Source: Lineus longissimus (lineage: Eukaryota; Nemertea; Pilidiophora; Heteronemertea; Lineidae). Taken from it: a DNA stretch of 64,000 nucleotides. Position numbers and translations under genes: made by a program. The notes below the pieces were generated by a model, which saw only the letters and a program-made list of their open reading frames with translations, had not been told where the DNA came from and made no database searches. Positions 44,741 to 57,354 of the stretch are shown here, one piece after another. Within the stretch, counting starts at the first letter, position 1. Each line of letters opens with the position of its first letter. The stretch covers positions 496,001 through 560,000 of the forward strand of contig NC_088325.1 of assembly GCF_910592395.1 (NCBI RefSeq), given 5' to 3'.

Positions 44741-46688
44741 TTTTCATCTGTAGCATGATAAATTTGCCGCAATGGCAGCATTCGTCTTTTCACGGCAATT
44801 AGGCACTTTGGTCGGGTTAGAGGGGTGAATTGGGTCATTGGGAAGCATATTTTGAAACACCTAGTACTTGCCAGTATGTCTATCACAATGTCAAAATCAT
44901 TCAAAAGAACCGATCATATCACATATCAATCAAAAGCATGGCCTAAAACCTCTCGTGATTATTCAAAAGGCTGCTGTCATAGCGGCAATAAAATCTGTGT
45001 GGGCATATAAAAACGTACACTCAATTTCGTATCAATGTTAACACCTACATACAATATCTCACAAACCAGTGCACTCTTTCAACCGCGGTTTTTAGCATAT
45101 TGTCAGAAATTTTGTTAAGCAAAATATCCTATCCTTGCTGATCAATACGAGTGAGACATGTTGCTTAACAAAGTAAAAGGGGCCTTTAGAACTTTTATAC
45201 GCCTGGAGCCTGTGAGTTGCTGTCTGTGTGTAAAGGTCTCAGTTGAAAAGTTTTCATACCAACATAAATCTGTCAATCTTTATAGATTTAGATGCTACGT
45301 ATTGTCAGCGTTCTGGCGACCTTCCGTGACAGACACAGTCGCGAATATACACCAACTCTAAGAGTGTATAGCTGGCGGATATGGCATTCTCAGAGCCTTG
45401 AAGTCGTGAGTCAAGAAGCCACCGTGCTGTAAACAGCAAAGAATCACCTCTGATGAAACTGAAGATTAAAGCTGTTTTCTGTACTGCTTGTTGCCGTGAA
45501 GGGTAGACTTGGTAATGAGCTTTAGTTTTTTTCTCTTCAGACACATAACTTGCCGCTTGTCTTCCAAAGCTTGTCTTCCCAAACAATGCGTTTAGCTGAA
45601 ACACTTTCGATTCCATACGATGGTCCACAAAGAATCGTCTGCAATTTATTGACACGGGGCTAACACTGTATAAATCGCTCTCCACAAATTGCTCCAGACT
45701 CGCTTTGTTTGTCGGGCCACCGATGTCCTATTCGGCGCTCATATCCCGCTAATCTCCATTCCGTTTCGCTACAACCAGCAACTGATCACGCGAAATGCAT
45801 TCAGTGGCGTTCCATCCACATCGTTGCAGACGACAGTTATCAATAATTAATGTCTGCAGGCGATACCCTCGGTGGCAGTTCAACCCACCCCTAAAGCAGA
45901 CGACATATTCTATCTCACTATTTTCTCCAAACCTGGCGTTTGTTTGAGGAAGAATTTGAAGAAAAGTAGATCATAAGAATCATTGGAACAATATCAGATC
46001 TTCATTTTATTTAAAAAGATATTGTTAGATCCAGCAGACGACTGCTGTAGATACCGAATGAACCGAATGACGACACTTGGGTTAGAGGAGTTAAAATGAG
46101 GCCGCGTGCTATGTTGGTTTTGTCGTTCGGAAACCGTTTCCGCAAGGACCGTGACTTTTCCAACTTATATCCGCGAAAAAGGAAACAACTACGCAATAAT
46201 CGAATATACAACCACAGAATGTGATAGAAAGTCATCAGAAAAACACGAACCATTTCAAAAACCCTGCCTTGCATAAGAGAGCGGTGCGTGTTGTATAACG
46301 AGAACTGGAGCATGGTGGGCATTTTGAATATCATCCACCAATCCCAAAAGATCTCACATCTTTCTTGCCCCTTACTTGCAGCCAACAACCTATGATTGAT
46401 CACCCAAAAGAAATTCCTTCATTTCCCGTCGCGACTGACGACCTCATCAGCGGGAAATGCTCCGTTGCTCTCCGCCCGCCGTAATCTGCAAACTGGCGTG
46501 GCAGCTCGGGGAACCGCGCAGATTTTTAAGTTAATCAGCGCATACCCCAAATGATTTAGAGTCATTGTCAGTTCATGGCCTTTTACCCTTCACTGATTGT
46601 GTCGGCAATAACATTGATGTTGTTGGCAGCGCCGTTGTTGAGTTACGCCAAGAGGCGATACCCGAGTTTGGGGAGGGGAACTTCCGTG
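44741..46688. other. No gene seen
   Basis: The 126-codon minus frame at 45305-45685 begins at GTG and has no domain; a 130-codon minus frame at 46011-46403 is likewise unsupported. Confidence 0.35.
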
Positions 46689-48026
46689 AGGCCGCGATTG
46701 AAAGAGTTCACGTTTTTACAAGTAACGCCACTATTCACTTTCCATGCGTGACATGAAGAACGAACGAGTTATTTCCAAAGAGCGGGCTACATACGATTCA
46801 CGGTGTCACTCTTCACCCTCACGTCGTGTTAGTTAACTCGTGAGAAGTGAAACCTGACAAGTGACGACGTGAATCCCATATAACTCCAGCCTTAAAGAGT
46901 AGGGCTGGAGTTAAAATAACGCAGAAAAAAGTAAATCAATTCACAGCGGCCATTTTGAATTGAAAGGTCCCCGATGAAACAAACGAGCTCTCTGATTGGC
47001 TGTCAAGTTGAGAAAACCCAATCAGGATCAAACTCCCAATTGTCACAAAAAGAAAATGCTCAATGCATTTATGCATTTATGCATCTAGTTAACGCCATGG
47101 CAAATGCACTGAGCATCGCTTATGTAGATTTTTCGTTTTGTTTGTAAAGCAGGCTTGATGATCAACATGGTGCTGGAATGATAAAAGTTTAAAAAGCCAC
47201 TTTAATGCCACCAAACTAATCAAACTTCTAGTTATCCTCGTTCCGGGTTAGTCCTCAATTCCAGTATAGAGAATGAGGAGGATATACATGACTTGTAACT
47301 AATGCCAAAGTAGCATTTAACTTTCATGATTGATACCAGGCGCAGCTTCGAAAGAATAACAAATATAATTCAAATACCCACTGCATTTGGAAAAATAATT
47401 CAATGGGTAAATTGCATGATTTTTGTTGGAAGCATATCGTGACTTAAATTGGTCATAGAACGATGGAATACATCCTTTTTTCAGATTGAAAGCAATAATA
47501 GTCTCTGTCTGCATCTAAGAATTGATTAAGAATACAGTTTCATTTAGCAAACATAACTATTCTAAAACTCTCTATTTTGTTACACGCCAACTCATCCAGG
47601 TAGCTTCAAGTGTATTGTACCATAATGCATGGCATATGCACTTTGAGAACCTCTCACTATGGTGCTCAAGCAACAAATGATAAAGTGCCTTGTTTATCTT
47701 GGCCTCTTTTACACCTAGGGGTGCAAATAGGCAAGTAGAGTCGGACAATGTGTTTCAGTTAAAAAGGCTTCCAGCAGGGCCGCGTCTCCTCGTAAGACTG
47801 GGTCTGGTTCGTGTTGTCACTGTTCGCGTCTCACTCGTCACGAGTTAACTGACTTAGGCTTGAAAACACGACGTGAGGTTGACAAGTGACATCGTGAATC
47901 GTATGTAGCCCGCTCTTTGGAAATGACTTGTTCGTTCTTCGTGTCACGCATTAACAGTGAACAGTGACACGTGTCATGTCAAAACGGACGTTACGTGTGA
48001 AAATGTACTCGACGTAATCGCGGCCT
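46689..48026. mobile_element. 1.34-kb element with about 190-bp inverted arms (family D)
   Basis: Left arm 46689-46874 and right arm 47809-48026 are inverted copies. Shared blocks include AGGCCGCGATT, GCGTGACA-GAAGAACGAAC, TTTCCAAAGAGCGGGCTACA, TACGATTCACG-TGTCACT, CCTCACGTCGTGTT and GTTAACTCGTGA. The core has no transposase-like frame. Probably a non-autonomous DNA transposon or foldback element. Confidence 0.75.
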
Positions 48027-48689
48027 AATAGGATACCTATAAAAAATACGCTGTAATTAACATGTCGCACGCCTATAACGCGATAACTAATTAACACACA
48101 TAAAATTTCACAAGTTCGCAGCAAGAAGTGTTGATTTCAGTTAGACCTGGCAAAAAGCTAGTAAATTTAAGATTGATGTTTTTAAGGTTTTAATCAAAAT
48201 CAAAAGTAGATTACCTTCTTTTGCATCGCCCAGTATAAAACTGCTTATCAACAACATTTTAATTATCTCATTTGCCCCGTGTAACCCATCCATAACTTTA
48301 ATGCCACAACACAATTTAGGCACAGTGCCATTTTAGATGATTTAATGTTATTGAGAGAATAAATTGCGCAATCTGAAGACTCCGTGAGATTCTCGACAAT
48401 TTAAGCTATCAGCACTCTCACAGAATGCAAAATGTAGGCAAGACTGTGAGATGAATGGTTTAGGAACTCGGTACTTACTGGTGGTTGGTCGTCTCACAAA
48501 ACGGGGTGAAACAGGCAAAAGTGTCCATGGGAGTTGCATCATAGTAGGCCCACTGACGGTGGCTTTCATAAAAATGAACATATTGTGCAGCGAAGTACAA
48601 ATCCATTTGAGGAAACGGTTTCAGAATTCTCGAAAGTCAGAACAGTTCACCAATTTTGATATAAAGTCTTTGCTGGCCCGTCAAACAAA

Positions 48690-48872
48690 TTTAAAACGGA
48701 TTCCATCCATGGATCTATGATCGATGGGCCCAGGGTAGATACGACCACGGGTTCCATCCATGGATCTCAATGATGGGGATTCTCCATCATCTATCCATGA
48801 TTGGGCCCATACATGGATGGAGCGATGATGATTAATCCCAGTCACAGATCCATCCATGGACACGTTTGCCTG
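48690..48872. mobile_element. Family E (CCATGG-rich) element
   Basis: Packed with CCATGGATC / GATGGGCCC / ATCCATGG palindromes, ending CATCCATGGACACGTTTGCC. The same ending and internal blocks occur at 52195-52437. Confidence 0.6.
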
Positions 48873-49322
48873 ACTAAAATGGAAACCAGAACCGATCGAA
48901 GTTTTTGGCGAATTGAAAGCTCCACTAGATTGTCGTTAGTTGTCGAGCTCGCGGCGGGAAGTGGTGAAAAAATGATCAAGCATATCGCCAAGAACTAAAG
49001 ACAGACCGCTTAGTTTCCTTGGCAGATCGGCCAGCCGCCTTGTTTCGATCGTCGCTTGTCCAAGTGATAAAATCATGTTTGTTCGGTGGCAGAACCACTG
49101 ATACTTAACAAGATTGGATGAGAGATCAAAGAGAGTATTTCTTCGCGTAGCTGGAGTCGGTTTTGATGAAGATTTCTTTCCCGCACCCAGCTCGCCAGAT
49201 GACGTCAATTGACCACTTTATTGTTTCAGCAACAAGGCCGTGGTTGTCATAATCTGGTATTAAAATGGTTATTGTTTCAAGGTGCTACCATCTTCACTGA
49301 CAGAAAACAAGAACCAAATGGA
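48873..49322. other. No gene seen
   Basis: A 90-codon minus frame at 48936-49208 has no domain. Confidence 0.3.
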
Positions 49323-49361
49323 ATCAGAGTCTTTCAAATAATTTATTTGAAAGAATCTGAT
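49323..49361. repeat. 18-bp hairpin, 3-nt loop
   Basis: ATCAGAGTCTTTCAAATA pairs with TATTTGAAAGAATCTGAT at 17 of 18 positions around ATT. Confidence 0.8.
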
Positions 49362-51435
49362 AGATCTAAATAAAGAAGTGTTGGCGTGGGCGATATTTCG
49401 TTGTTACACGAAATTGTAAAATCGACGCATCCTCGAATAAATTGCACATCAAACGGAAAAACAGCTATTCATTTCTCTTCAGAAGATGAATAGCGAGGTG
49501 ATTCCGCACAGTTTCGGATAAAAATGTTGATTTGAATTCCCGTTGCACCAAGATCGTGATGGATGGATAGCATTATAAACAGTAAGAATCTTGGTGAAAG
49601 TTTGGACTAGGCATCGTCAGTTACATGTTTCGGTCTATTTCTGCGTATAACAGAGAAAGCGATTCTATTTTACAGCAAAGGCTAGACATACCTCCAGTTT
49701 CCTTAAACTTCACTTAAGATTTGACAACGACCTCGGCTCTCAAACTCAATGTTTCAATGTCTCATTCGAATGCAGCTTTACCGCCAGTGTCAGAAAGTAA
49801 GTTTGTAAGAAATAATGCTAATTTAGTTTGATCGATTTTTGATTTGGAGATCGCGTTTCCGAAGTGATGGAATTCTAAGTCTAATCTACGCCGACAAAGC
49901 ATGCTCTTACAACGATATGGCGCCGAAAGAGTTCAGAGTGATTACATTTGTCTACACGTAGTACTCATCGATATTTCACATTTAGTCAAAACGTACTTAT
50001 GATGATAATTTGCTCCTTGGCGCTGGGTTACGCGCTTTTACTTTCTGGCCAACAAAAACACTCTTTAACAGTGTTTTTTTTGCAGTATTACGAGCGTCAG
50101 GTATTGATCAATGCCGCTTTCCCATCCCTCATGATTACCAATAGTTATTCTATCTGTTTTCGGTGTTTTACCTGCTTCCTTATTCCTGTGCCTTGAATAT
50201 TTTATCCAGCCCTCTCTCTGATGAATATTTTGCTAGTTACTGTTTGAACTGCAGTGTTTGGAACGCTGATACATTTGGAGAGTTAGGTGGTTTCCCGCCG
50301 ATGTTCTTAGACTGATTCGTAAGCTAATAACACGCATTGCAGGGCAGTAGATAGCTGGGATTTTGGTTGTTGGTGGGGGAACCGTTATCTGGACCCTGGC
50401 CTCTGATAACTAAGCCTTGCATAAGAATGTAGTGCACTCTGGTGAAGCAATATGCTAAAGTAACTCATAAGGCTTCTCAACACTTACAAAGGTACGGCCA
50501 CAAGGCATCCACGTCCTCATCTCAGAGCTAACTACTCCTCAGAATCAAAGACCTAAACCGTCTTTTCCACAGAAAAGTGGCGTTACCCTCTGTCGGTTAC
50601 CGACCAAGCCTCTCCCACCCCGAGAGATGCAGTAACGGGCCGGGTATTGATCAGATCCTAATAGCCTCAATCCCTCATGATTGGTAGCAGTATTTAGAAT
50701 ATTTACGCTAATGTTTCCCCCCGTTGGAATACCTTATAAATCCTCATATAAACCTGCTATATTGCTGGCTTAACGGTACGGGACGCTCTGGGGCATGGGT
50801 TGCAGAAAACTGCCGAGCTCTGATGTGAAACGATTTGGAACACCATGGGAACTGAGTGAGAACATTTTTACCCTTCAGTGGTGTTATACCTTATAGAAGA
50901 AACGGACTAACTTTCCCTTGAGAAGTGAATGCGGGACCGGAGTGGCTGCACTCTTTTTCTTCCTTCTTAACAGAGGTGCATAAACCAAAACGTGTGGTTA
51001 AACTCTAAGATATAAAGGTTTCTGAGATTTGGAAAAATACTGAAAGCTTTTTCGCCAACACATCTATGCACCGCGTAGAGGTTTTTCGCAAAATGCAAAA
51101 CTTCTATCGATGTTTGAGATTCTGAATGGCATCAAAGGTTTTTTCATTCAGCCCGAGCTGATTCGTGTTGGTTGGTTGTAAAAGCTGGATAGGTGATCCA
51201 CATCAACCAGCTCAAAGATATAGTTTGTACATTTTGCCAAGGGGATTCTCATCCGACACAGCGACGCACACAATTGAATATCTGACAATTCCCGCCACAA
51301 AAACAGTTGTTACGATGTTCTTTTTCTTGATGAAAACGTGCTATTTATCTTCGCAATATTCTTGTCATACCTCTGGAGCATATCTTCCCATTGTTTTTTA
51401 TTCCGTTGATGTCTAACTCGATTTGTTTATCTTAT
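49362..51435. other. No gene seen
   Basis: No splice-flanked exon or known domain recognised. 51000-51150 has GGTTTTTCGCAAAA-type blocks resembling 37770-37930 and 56800-56900. Confidence 0.3.
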
Positions 51436-51830
51436 GCGGAGCCTCATAGCCCAGTGGTTAACACTGCTGGCTACAACTTAAAAGGGCATGTGTCAGGTCC
51501 CGGGGAGAACCCAGGATTGTTGTTCTGGATAAATCGGCGTAGCTTTCAAGAAAATAAAATTGCTGGCTCTTCACAGTCTTTAGAATAAGACGTAAAACCA
51601 AGTTTCCTTGTACATGTACCTGGTGTCTATGCCAGGGTAGGTTAAATACCCCACCAAGTGAGAAACAAGAGTAGCTTGTGTGGACTCAACCCTTGGCCAA
51701 AGTCGGAGTCGCTAGGCCAATTAACCCAGTTGGCCCCTAACCGTAGTGGCACGCATAAACACTCATCCCGCCTTAGAGGAGGAATACTCCGTGGAGAAAA
51801 TCACCATAGTGAACGCTGATGAAGAAGAAG
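51436..51830 (+). mobile_element. tRNA-SINE family S, most complete copy
   Basis: tRNA-like head GCGGAGCCTCATAGCCCAGT + GGTTAACACTGC (A-box), a degenerate B-box in GTCAGGTCCCGGGGAGAA, then GGATAAATCGGCGTAGC, AGACGTAAAACCAAG, ACCCCACCAAGTGAGAAAC, TAGTGGCACGCATAAAC and a (GAA)n tail. It defines the order of blocks used for the copies at 12695 and 19491. Confidence 0.85.
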
Positions 51831-52194
51831 TTTATGTAATGTTGCGGCAAATACTGAAAACAGGCGACAAGTCGAATATCTTTTTTTCGCTCTCAGTAAT
51901 TTCTGTTGACTCGTCTGTTTGCCCGAGGTGTTTCCAGTTGCACAGCCGGCTTAGGCAGAGCATTGTGGTGACTACATTCTCTCTCTAAGCTACATTTGTT
52001 GCGAATTTATTGGTTGTGGCTGAGACCGAAATACTAAAATCCTTGACAATGTGGCAGAATATCCAGGGGGAACCAATAGAATAGGATTAACGCTTTGTAT
52101 TCTGCACCGAACACCAGTGTTCCTGATGAATTAACTGAGGAAAGATGAAACACTGATAAGGCGAGACGCTACTATGCAGAAAGGCTATTACACA
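51831..52194. other. No gene seen
   Basis: Open frame at 51746-51988 overlaps the SINE tail. Confidence 0.3.
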
Positions 52195-52437
52195 GAGGTA
52201 AAAGGGTCCATGCATAAGTCCATGATGGGAGCTTTTACTTAAATTGTTGCGTTCATTGCTGCGTATGATCATTTTTATGCGACCCACCGTCATTGGGCCC
52301 CCATCAATGGCTCGTCCATGGGCCATCAGTGGATCTACCATGGACATAGAAGCTATGATGAGATCCCAGTGTAAGACGTGGTTCACATAAGCATCCATGG
52401 GACCATCAGTGACCCATGCATGGACACGCTTGCCTTA
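52195..52437. mobile_element. Family E (CCATGG-rich) element, second copy
   Basis: Contains GGGTCCATGCATAAG, CGTCCATGGGCCATCAGTGG, ACCATGGACATAG and ends CCATGCATGGACACGCTTGC, parallel to 48690-48872. Confidence 0.6.
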
Positions 52438-53319
52438 CATTGTATGAGAGAAATACTCGTCTTTTTCAGCGTTTGATCTGCACTTGGTGGTTCTCCAGGG
52501 ACGGTTAAGGGATTGGGTTTTTGGCCCGGTTTTTAACTGGGTGAGGGTCTTTTGTTTGCCCCTGGCATAAGTAACCAGGAACTGTAGCTAAAGTGTATAC
52601 CCAAACCTGAGGCGGATTATACGAGTAATCCTTTAAATACGGATCTGGCGAAAACAATGAAATGGGTTTGACTCCGTCAGCTCATGTATGGATAATGTCT
52701 ATTATGGTTTCTGTCGTCGAAAGCTGGAATGTGAGAGGATCTTTACATCCTTATTGTTGTGGCGTCTGATGCAGTTGTGTACATGACTTTTGCAGATCCG
52801 ACGCTTTGGTAAAGTGACGGTAAAGTGACACAGGCACGAATTGGTCACAGTGAGAAAAGTCAAAGCCCTGGTAACTTAAGAGCGTCTGAAGAATATCCTC
52901 TCCCCAGGGGCGGATTGTTTTCTAGGACTCTTTATAATCCGTTTGTTGCAAATATAGAAGTTTTGACGTTCTGAAAAAGGGCGAACCTCGTTGAACATGG
53001 TTTAGCAAGGGCAAAATCACGCAGGTGATCTCGATATTGGAAAAGCTCCGACTATAAACCTTTTCGACTCAGCTTGGAAACATTGGTTTTTGATCCAATG
53101 TTATTTGTCTGACAGTTTTAGTAAGCGGCTTTTTAAACCTTAACATGTTCTTGTTCATGGAATACCGATGGAACAATGACAGGTGCCGAGGGGCCTACCC
53201 GAAGAAGCTCCCTCCGCCGCTATATCTGTGGTTGTTCGTCATACTCAAGTAATCCTTACAATAGACTGCTAGGGAGACCATGACTTTTTAATGAATACAG
53301 AAAAAAACGTGTCCATATT

Positions 53320-53587
53320 CTTTTTGGAGCTTTTCCAAACAATGAGTGTAAAATCTCAGAAACATAAAAACACTCTAACTGCAATAAACAGTGCACTCAA
53401 ATGGAATGTGACCGCAGGCCTTCTTGAAATTCGCAAGCCATGTCGCAAACCCCCTGGCAAGATGATACACAAAATCAATTATCAGAGGCCAGCTTTTAAT
53501 GTGACGATACGTGTGGCGGCACATGGTGGCTAGTAAGCACATTATCCTCCTAGCCAGCTAAATCACTCGCCCAAGTTGTCCCTTTAA
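53320..53587. mobile_element. MITE family C, copy
   Basis: Right end GTGGCGGCACATGGTGGCTA, ATTATCCTCCTAGCCAGC, CGCCCAAGTTGTCCCTTTAA. Interior GAAATTCGCAAGCCATG recurs at 18872. Left boundary uncertain. Confidence 0.6.
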
Positions 53588-54174
53588 GCCCGGAAGGCAA
53601 TTCTCGCATACGACGCTTAGTAATAATCGTGTCGTGCACCCGCAGGGGTCTATGAGTATAGACATTTTTCATTTAACATTTCTCAACACAATTCCTCTGC
53701 AGGAAACAATTCAGTTTATAGCCGCAGGGCATAACTATTTGTACTGAAAAAAGATTTTTTATCTACAACATGGTTCTGGCTGCCTAGAAATAGCGCTGTA
53801 TAGCTGTACTACAAGGGCTGAAGGGTGCAATATTTCTGAAACATCGGAATTTTAAATTATCAAATAAAAATAGTTGTTTGATATTTTGGAATTTGCAAAT
53901 TAAAAAAATCTTATACCATTACATTGAAATTTAGTACATTGTACTTTAAAATCGCCTCGAGGAATGCATTTTAAACATGTCTTATGCTCTATAGTCTTGA
54001 GAAATACCCGCCAGACTAAACGTCAGTTGAAGTTGTTTCGCTTATTTTAGATAAATTCATTCGAAAATGTCATCCGTGCTCCAAATACCAAGATAAAACT
54101 TTTGTCAAACAATTTCGTCTAATCCTCCTTTGAAGACTCACAGTCAGCGCCGCGGTCGGCAAAGATTTAAACAA
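53588..54174. other. No gene seen
   Basis: AT-rich, no structure recognised. Confidence 0.3.
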
Positions 54175-54280
54175 AATGTCCAAATTTTGCATCCGGTAAT
54201 ACGCATGAACATGAATAAGTTACACCTTGGTTACGGCTTCGTTACCTTGGTTACGTATCCGGATGCAAAATCTGGACATT
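54175..54280. mobile_element. MITE family J, copy with near-perfect 22-bp ends
   Basis: AATGTCCAAATTTTGCATCC+GG at 54175-54196 and its inverse at 54259-54280 match 21 of 22. The core holds a direct repeat ACCTTGGTTACG (54222 and 54244). Confidence 0.85.
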
Positions 54281-54807
54281 GGTGTTCCGCCTCCTGCCGA
54301 GCATGTTTTTCTATACCACTTATATATGTCGATAATTTCAACATTGTCTTTGAAAAACTTGTTGTTCACCTGTCAATATTCAGACTGGCCGGGTCACAGC
54401 ATGTGACATCGTAAGTCCTCGCGGGCGAGGAGGCTAAACAAAATCTATTTTTAACTTCGCCTGATGTGCCCGATGTGGTTTTCTGAGTATGATGGAGGAG
54501 CCTAATGTCTCTCCAGATAATTTATTTTATTTAAAAGCTCAAAAATGTTATGTTGGTTTTGAAGATGAATCACCGGACGAGGTTCACCTTTGGGACCCTC
54601 AAAACTGACTGGTACCATTTTATGTTAGGATGCTGTAGTTATGAAATGACATGAGTTTAGAAAGGTGTCAGTATAATCTGGTTACCGGAAGTTTAGATTC
54701 GTAAAAGGGGAAGTGTATGACGATTGTAATGGGCAGTATTGGTTAATAGTTTTATTCATGTGACAGAATACAAACGTATGATCATCGTTTAGTTCAGCTT
54801 AAAGGAA

Positions 54808-54918
54808 CACAGTGGAATCGGGAGATTCCACTGTGAATCGCCTTCGCACGAGAAACGCCTTCGCACGAGCACGCCTTCGCACGAGCACGCCTTCGCACGA
54901 GAATCGCCTTCGCACGAG
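54808..54918. repeat. Perfect 12-bp hairpin followed by a 16-17-bp tandem repeat (5 units)
   Basis: CACAGTGGAATC (54808-54819), loop GGGA, GATTCCACTGTG (54824-54835). Directly after come five units of (A/C)A(A/T)CGCCTTCGCACGAG to 54918. Confidence 0.95.
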
Positions 54919-55839
54919 CACGACACTACATGTCTTCAGCCATTCATTATTCAAACTGTCATAATAGCTTTAAATAAGTCCATTAGTCAGGAACAAAAAG
55001 GCAGCAAAACTTGAAATACATTTAGCCACAATCGATAAAAGCTATCAGATATCCAGGTAAGGTTACACGTAAGGGCCTTTGGGCCCTGTTCGTATTCAAC
55101 TTTACCAAACGTGTATGCATGGCTCGTATATTTGTTAGGAAATCTCATTAAAAAATGCACACAATCAAAGAATTTGTTATAGAATTGATACGGACGTGAA
55201 CTTCTAGAAAGATCGCTTTCCGATCGAATTGATCGAGACTGTATATGCAGGTTATGAGGTAATTAACATGAGCGATAAGTTAGGTCTTACAGATCTAAAA
55301 GATGTATATATATTTTTGACGTGAAATTGGCGCGAGGGTGCCAAATGAATCTATTTTTAGGAAAACTTCCTAAACTACAACTCAAGAATCGGCCACCCTG
55401 TGGGTTAGCTAACCCGTAAGTGGAGATTCAGTTTTATTCAACATACCTCAGATAGGTCTGTAATCTTATCGCATCATATTTTTAAATTTGATGAAAACGC
55501 TACGAGGGAAAATGCAGTGTTGGAATTTTAATCCCTTTCTAATGTACATGTGCTTAAAGTTAAAATTTTAATGACACTTAATTCAATTAACGTGATACAC
55601 CTCTGCCAGGACACCAGGACCACGCGTACATTCCATAGTGTTGTACGTGTCAAAATGTCATGGAAATCAAATCAAGTTGGGATGGAATCATATCTATATC
55701 AATATGGTGGAATTAGCCTCTTTTTGGTCACTAGATACAACAGATGGTGATGTACGGTGCTTTACTCGGAACGAACTGTTAAGGGCTTTAACAGTGTCCT
55801 TGAAAGCAAATAACCGAGTGGTCATTGCAAACTCCACTT
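54919..55839. other. No gene seen
   Basis: AT-rich, short frames only. Confidence 0.3.
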
Positions 55840-56034
55840 TGTTACTGGTTTGAGCAGAAAAAAACAAGTGAAATTTTTTCATCTTTCAGTCAGTTCAAAA
55901 TTCTGAAAAATTTTCAAATCCGAAAAAGTTTTGGGACTGATGATTTTGCTTCATTTTGATCAGAAAAAAACAGGTGAAAAAAATATTTGGACTTGGACAT
56001 TTTTTCATCTTTCAGAATCAGTTCAGGTCAGTCA
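55840..56034. mobile_element. MITE family B, fragment
   Basis: Two GACTGATGATT-TGCTTCATTTTGA / CAGAAAAAAACA-GTGAAA blocks and TTTTTCATCTTTCAG twice, as in the inner part of 44432-44740. Confidence 0.55.
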
Positions 56035-56262
56035 GTTCATGTTTGTGTTTTTTGCATTTTGCCCCTAGTGACCAAACCAAGAATAATTTGGGTACGAAAA
56101 TATGGTGTGAATCGCCTCAGGGCCCAAGGGTACATGTGTACCAAGTTTTAAGTCCAGACCTTAAGTGGTTACGAAACGTGCCACGCTAACATACGCCGCC
56201 AGTGGACCGGCGACGACGACGGACGCCTCGTCATCGCATAGGCTCACGAGGTGAGCCAAAAT
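56035..56262. mobile_element. Dispersed repeat family G, inverted relative to 28955
   Basis: Ends GGCTCACGAGGTGAGCC, itself a palindrome. Contains ATGTGTACCAAGTTTTAAG and CGACGACGACGGACG; the block order is the reverse of 28955-29195. Confidence 0.7.
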
Positions 56263-57354
56263 GAGTGATGTTATCTGAACTCTAACATTAATTTATTTGC
56301 TCCTGATTGAATAAGTTTATTCGCACCACAATGCGATTCCGTTACCTAAACACAAGGACCATCGGGACCGCGGCCATCATTGGGTCTGTCAGATTTCACG
56401 AGATCTCGGCACGTTTGTGCATCTCGCGAGATCTCAATTAGTCTAAATGAACGTATTCAATGCCAAATTGGTTTTTTCTCTTGAAATTAATAGCGCGTAT
56501 GCCAGTTTTCCTACTCATTGAATCCTTCTTGTTTTCACCTAAAAGATGACTTATTGAAACTCAAAGCATACGGCCGTAAATTCCCTGACAAATCATAGCC
56601 GAGAGCACACTTCCGAGGTTAGAAACCCGACCCAGAATCACCGGACTCACCTATCAATAAATAATCCCCTCTGGTCGACGCTCAGCTCAAATTGAATTTA
56701 ACCACTCCATCATATCCGTCTGAATCAGATGGGAGAATCTCGCGAAGCAGTGAGCATTGAATTTGTCACGATATACCTTTTGCATTCTTGGAAATAATCG
56801 TTTTTGGGCTTTAAAAAAACCAAAGGTTTTTCGACCATTCAAGAGGATTTGAAAAACATTCAGGTTTTTTTCGGAATTGCAAAAACCTTGTTTTCAGTTT
56901 CAAAAAAAAACTTGGAGGGATGCAGATTTGTGTCGGTAAAGCACAAAAACGTTTCATCCAAGTGTGACATGAATTGTAAGTTGCCAACTTACATGATTTT
57001 ATGAGTAGCCTTGCTTTCTAAACATTTCCGATACAGCTCCTCTGAATCACATGTGGTAAAGCCGTTACACTTAGTAATAATTCACAAGTCGAAAGCTGTA
57101 CACATCGTCATTTCCCATGTCGACTCCAATTTTATCTCCACATCAGGGAGGGAAACACGCTCTCAGTACAACTCGGTACACCATTTCAAGACCTGTCGTG
57201 CAATCTCGGCAAATATTGTATCAACTTCAATATTGACCATAGGCATCACCACTTTAGCGAGAACTTGAAATCCTAAAGCATTCAGAATGGAGTAAATGCC
57301 CAACTAAAACCATGGAGATTGTTCTCCGGAAAACGGAGAAAACAAAGAACAGAC
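56263..57354. other. No gene seen
   Basis: 56387-56440 has repeated ATCTCG/CGAGATCTC palindromes. An 85-codon frame at 57011-57268 is unsupported. Confidence 0.3.

Noticed and set aside
45305-45685. 126-codon minus ORF
   Set aside because: Begins at GTG, no domain or splice context.
46011-46403. 130-codon minus ORF
   Set aside because: No recognisable motif and unlike the codon pattern of the real exons.
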